Shown here: positions 40,604-41,682 of the stretch, piece after piece
Layout: every line of letters starts with the position of its first letter
How positions within the stretch are numbered: position 1 is the stretch's first letter
Assembly: GCF_014651015.1 (NCBI RefSeq)
Contig: NZ_BMWB01000033.1
Location: forward strand, 17,317 to 58,998
From: Streptomyces xantholiticus
GTDB taxonomy: Bacteria > Actinomycetota > Actinomycetes > Streptomycetales > Streptomycetaceae
Length of the DNA stretch: 41,682 bases
Direction of reading: 5' to 3'
Notes under the pieces: generated by a model
Databases searched by the model: none
Seen by the model: the letters and a program-made list of their open reading frames with translations, nothing else
What the model was told of the DNA's origin: nothing
Program-made: the position numbers and the translations under genes

Positions 40604-41620
40604 ATGAGTGACCTCGCGACGACGCAGGACCTGGATTCGCGGCTCGAGCAGCACCGAAAAGAGCTGACCGGCTACTGCTACCGGATGCTCGGCTCGTCCT
40701 TCGAGGCGGAGGACGCGGTCCAGGACACGATGGTCCGGGCGTGGCGCAGCTTCGAGAAGTTCGAGGGCCGTTCCTCCCTGCGCTCCTGGCTGTACCGGAT
40801 CGCGACCAACGTGTGCCTGGACATGCTGAACGCGGGCAACCGCCGCGCCCGGCCGATGGATCTGTCCGGTCCGACGCCGGTCGCCCAGGCCCAGCTCAAC
40901 GCCCGCCCTGAGATCACCTGGCTGGAGCCGGTGCCTGACGGGCGGGTGCTGCCGTCGACGGTGGACCCGGCGGAGACGGCGGTGGAGCGGGAGACGATCA
41001 GGCTCGCTTTCGTCGCCGCGCTCCAGCACCTGCCGCCCAAGCAGCGGGCGGTGCTGATCCTTCGGGAGGTGCTGGCCTGGAAGGCGAGCGAGGTCGCCGA
41101 ACTCCTCGGCACCACGGTCGCCTCGGTGAACAGCGCGCTGCAGCGGGCCAGGGCGACGCTCGCCGAGCAGCAGCCCGCAACGTCGGACGCGGCAGACCCG
41201 CTCGACGAGGAGCAGCAGGAACTGCTCAACCGCTATGTCGCGGCCTTCGAGGGGTACGACATGAAGGCGCTGACGGCGCTGCTCCGCGAGGACGCGACGA
41301 TGTCCATGCCGCCGTACGACCTGTGGTTGCAGGGACACGACAACATCGTCGGCTGGATGCTGGGCGTCGGAGACGTCTGCCGCGGCTCGAAGCTGGTACC
41401 CACCGTGGCCAACGGCGTCCCCGCCTTCGCCCACTACCACCCGTCGGCGGACGGCGAGGGGTACGAGCCGTGGGCGCTCATCGTCCTCGAGCTCTCGGAC
41501 GGCAACGTCGGCGGGATGGACTTCTTCCTGGACACCAAGCGCTGGTTCCCGTTGTTCGACCTGCCTGTGCGCCTGGACAGGGCGGGCGAGCCGGTGGCGG
41601 TCGGGACAGGGGCCTCCTAG
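40604..41620 (+). CDS. ECF sigma factor with SnoaL-like C-terminal domain
   Basis: 338 residues, much longer than a standard ECF factor. Region 2 at about 15-85 (LTGYCYRMLGSSFEAEDAVQDTMVRAWRSF), region 4 at about 140-195 (PPKQRAVLILREVLAWKASEVAELLGTTVASVNSALQRAR), then a SnoaL-like domain from about 205 to 325 (LLNRYVAAFEGYDMKALTALLREDATMSMPPY). Such C-terminal domains replace an anti-sigma factor and modulate activity (SigG/SigJ-like groups). No anti-sigma gene follows. Position, and the likely target (itself), are inferred. Confidence 0.92.
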   Translation: MSDLATTQDLDSRLEQHRKELTGYCYRMLGSSFEAEDAVQDTMVRAWRSFEKFEGRSSLRSWLYRIATNVCLDMLNAGNRRARPMDLSGPTPVAQAQLNARPEITWLEPVPDGRVLPSTVDPAETAVERETIRLAFVAALQHLPPKQRAVLILREVLAWKASEVAELLGTTVASVNSALQRARATLAEQQPATSDAADPLDEEQQELLNRYVAAFEGYDMKALTALLREDATMSMPPYDLWLQGHDNIVGWMLGVGDVCRGSKLVPTVANGVPAFAHYHPSADGEGYEPWALIVLELSDGNVGGMDFFLDTKRWFPLFDLPVRLDRAGEPVAVGTGAS

Positions 41621-41682
41621 TGTCCTGCGCCAGTAGTTGATCGTTAGTTTTTGTGTGACTTCTGCTGCTGGTGCGTCAGTTC
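41621..41682. other. AT-richer sequence at the window end
   Basis: The last 62 bases (from about 41630, TAGTTGATCGTTAGTTTTTG) are clearly less GC-rich than the rest. This could be the edge of an insertion sequence or of another accessory element, but too little is visible to name it. Confidence 0.3.

Noticed and set aside
1..41682. CRISPR array, prophage or biosynthetic gene cluster
   Set aside because: No regularly spaced repeats, phage structural genes, or polyketide/peptide synthetase genes are visible.

Overview
The window is a stretch of high-GC actinobacterial chromosome with densely packed genes and GTG starts. It is almost certainly from Streptomyces: gene content and order match, from memory, the core region of S. 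coelicolor running from an L,D-transpeptidase (near SCO4934) through hutH, cya, pccB, accA2, deoC, sigQ/afsQ1/afsQ2 to adenosine deaminase (SCO4901). No rRNA, tRNA, CRISPR array, prophage or complete insertion sequence is visible. Locus numbers are recollection, not a database result.

Left part (1-18.5 kb): a cell-wall L,D-transpeptidase lipoprotein, a small acidic protein, a 96-residue secreted protein ending in a sortase-type LAETG signal, histidine ammonia-lyase, a GAF-GGDEF diguanylate cyclase, an enoyl-CoA hydratase and the class III adenylate cyclase. Then comes the acyl-CoA carboxylase toolkit: biotin ligase diverging from pccB-pccE, and, further on, accA2 (biotin carboxylase plus biotin carrier). 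Around these lie an SGNH hydrolase with a divergent TetR regulator, a 42-residue membrane protein, Maf, a four-helix membrane protein, another TetR regulator and a DeoR-type regulator.

Middle part (18.6-29.2 kb): an LpdA-type flavoprotein, a gamma-glutamylcyclotransferase-like protein, then a nucleoside catabolism group: purine-nucleoside phosphorylase, a phosphosugar mutase well placed to act as phosphopentomutase, deoxyribose-phosphate aldolase (DeoC), two overlapping aldehyde dehydrogenase genes (the second without a catalytic cysteine) and a uridine-kinase-like P-loop kinase. The scheme is nucleoside to (deoxy)ribose-1-phosphate to (deoxy)ribose-5-phosphate to glyceraldehyde-3-phosphate plus acetaldehyde, with the dehydrogenase pair disposing of the aldehyde.

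Right part (29.5-41.7 kb): sigQ diverging from afsQ1-afsQ2-afsQ3 with a perfect AfsQ1-type box between them, a VanZ-like protein behind an ECF-looking promoter, a PspC-domain protein, a lipoprotein, a small secreted protein, adenosine deaminase, an alpha/beta hydrolase without its nucleophile serine, a divergent LysR/MFS pair, and an ECF sigma factor with a SnoaL-like C-terminal domain.

The most interesting signal is an identical 12-bp palindrome, CTACGCGCGTAG, in exactly three places: at the promoters of purine-nucleoside phosphorylase, deoC and adenosine deaminase. Each copy lies at or next to a -10 element that is only 6-7 nt from the start codon, so it looks like the operator of a nucleoside-catabolism regulon with leaderless mRNAs. 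A second theme is a set of dispersed composite intergenic repeats containing a hairpin whose stem shows compensatory changes.
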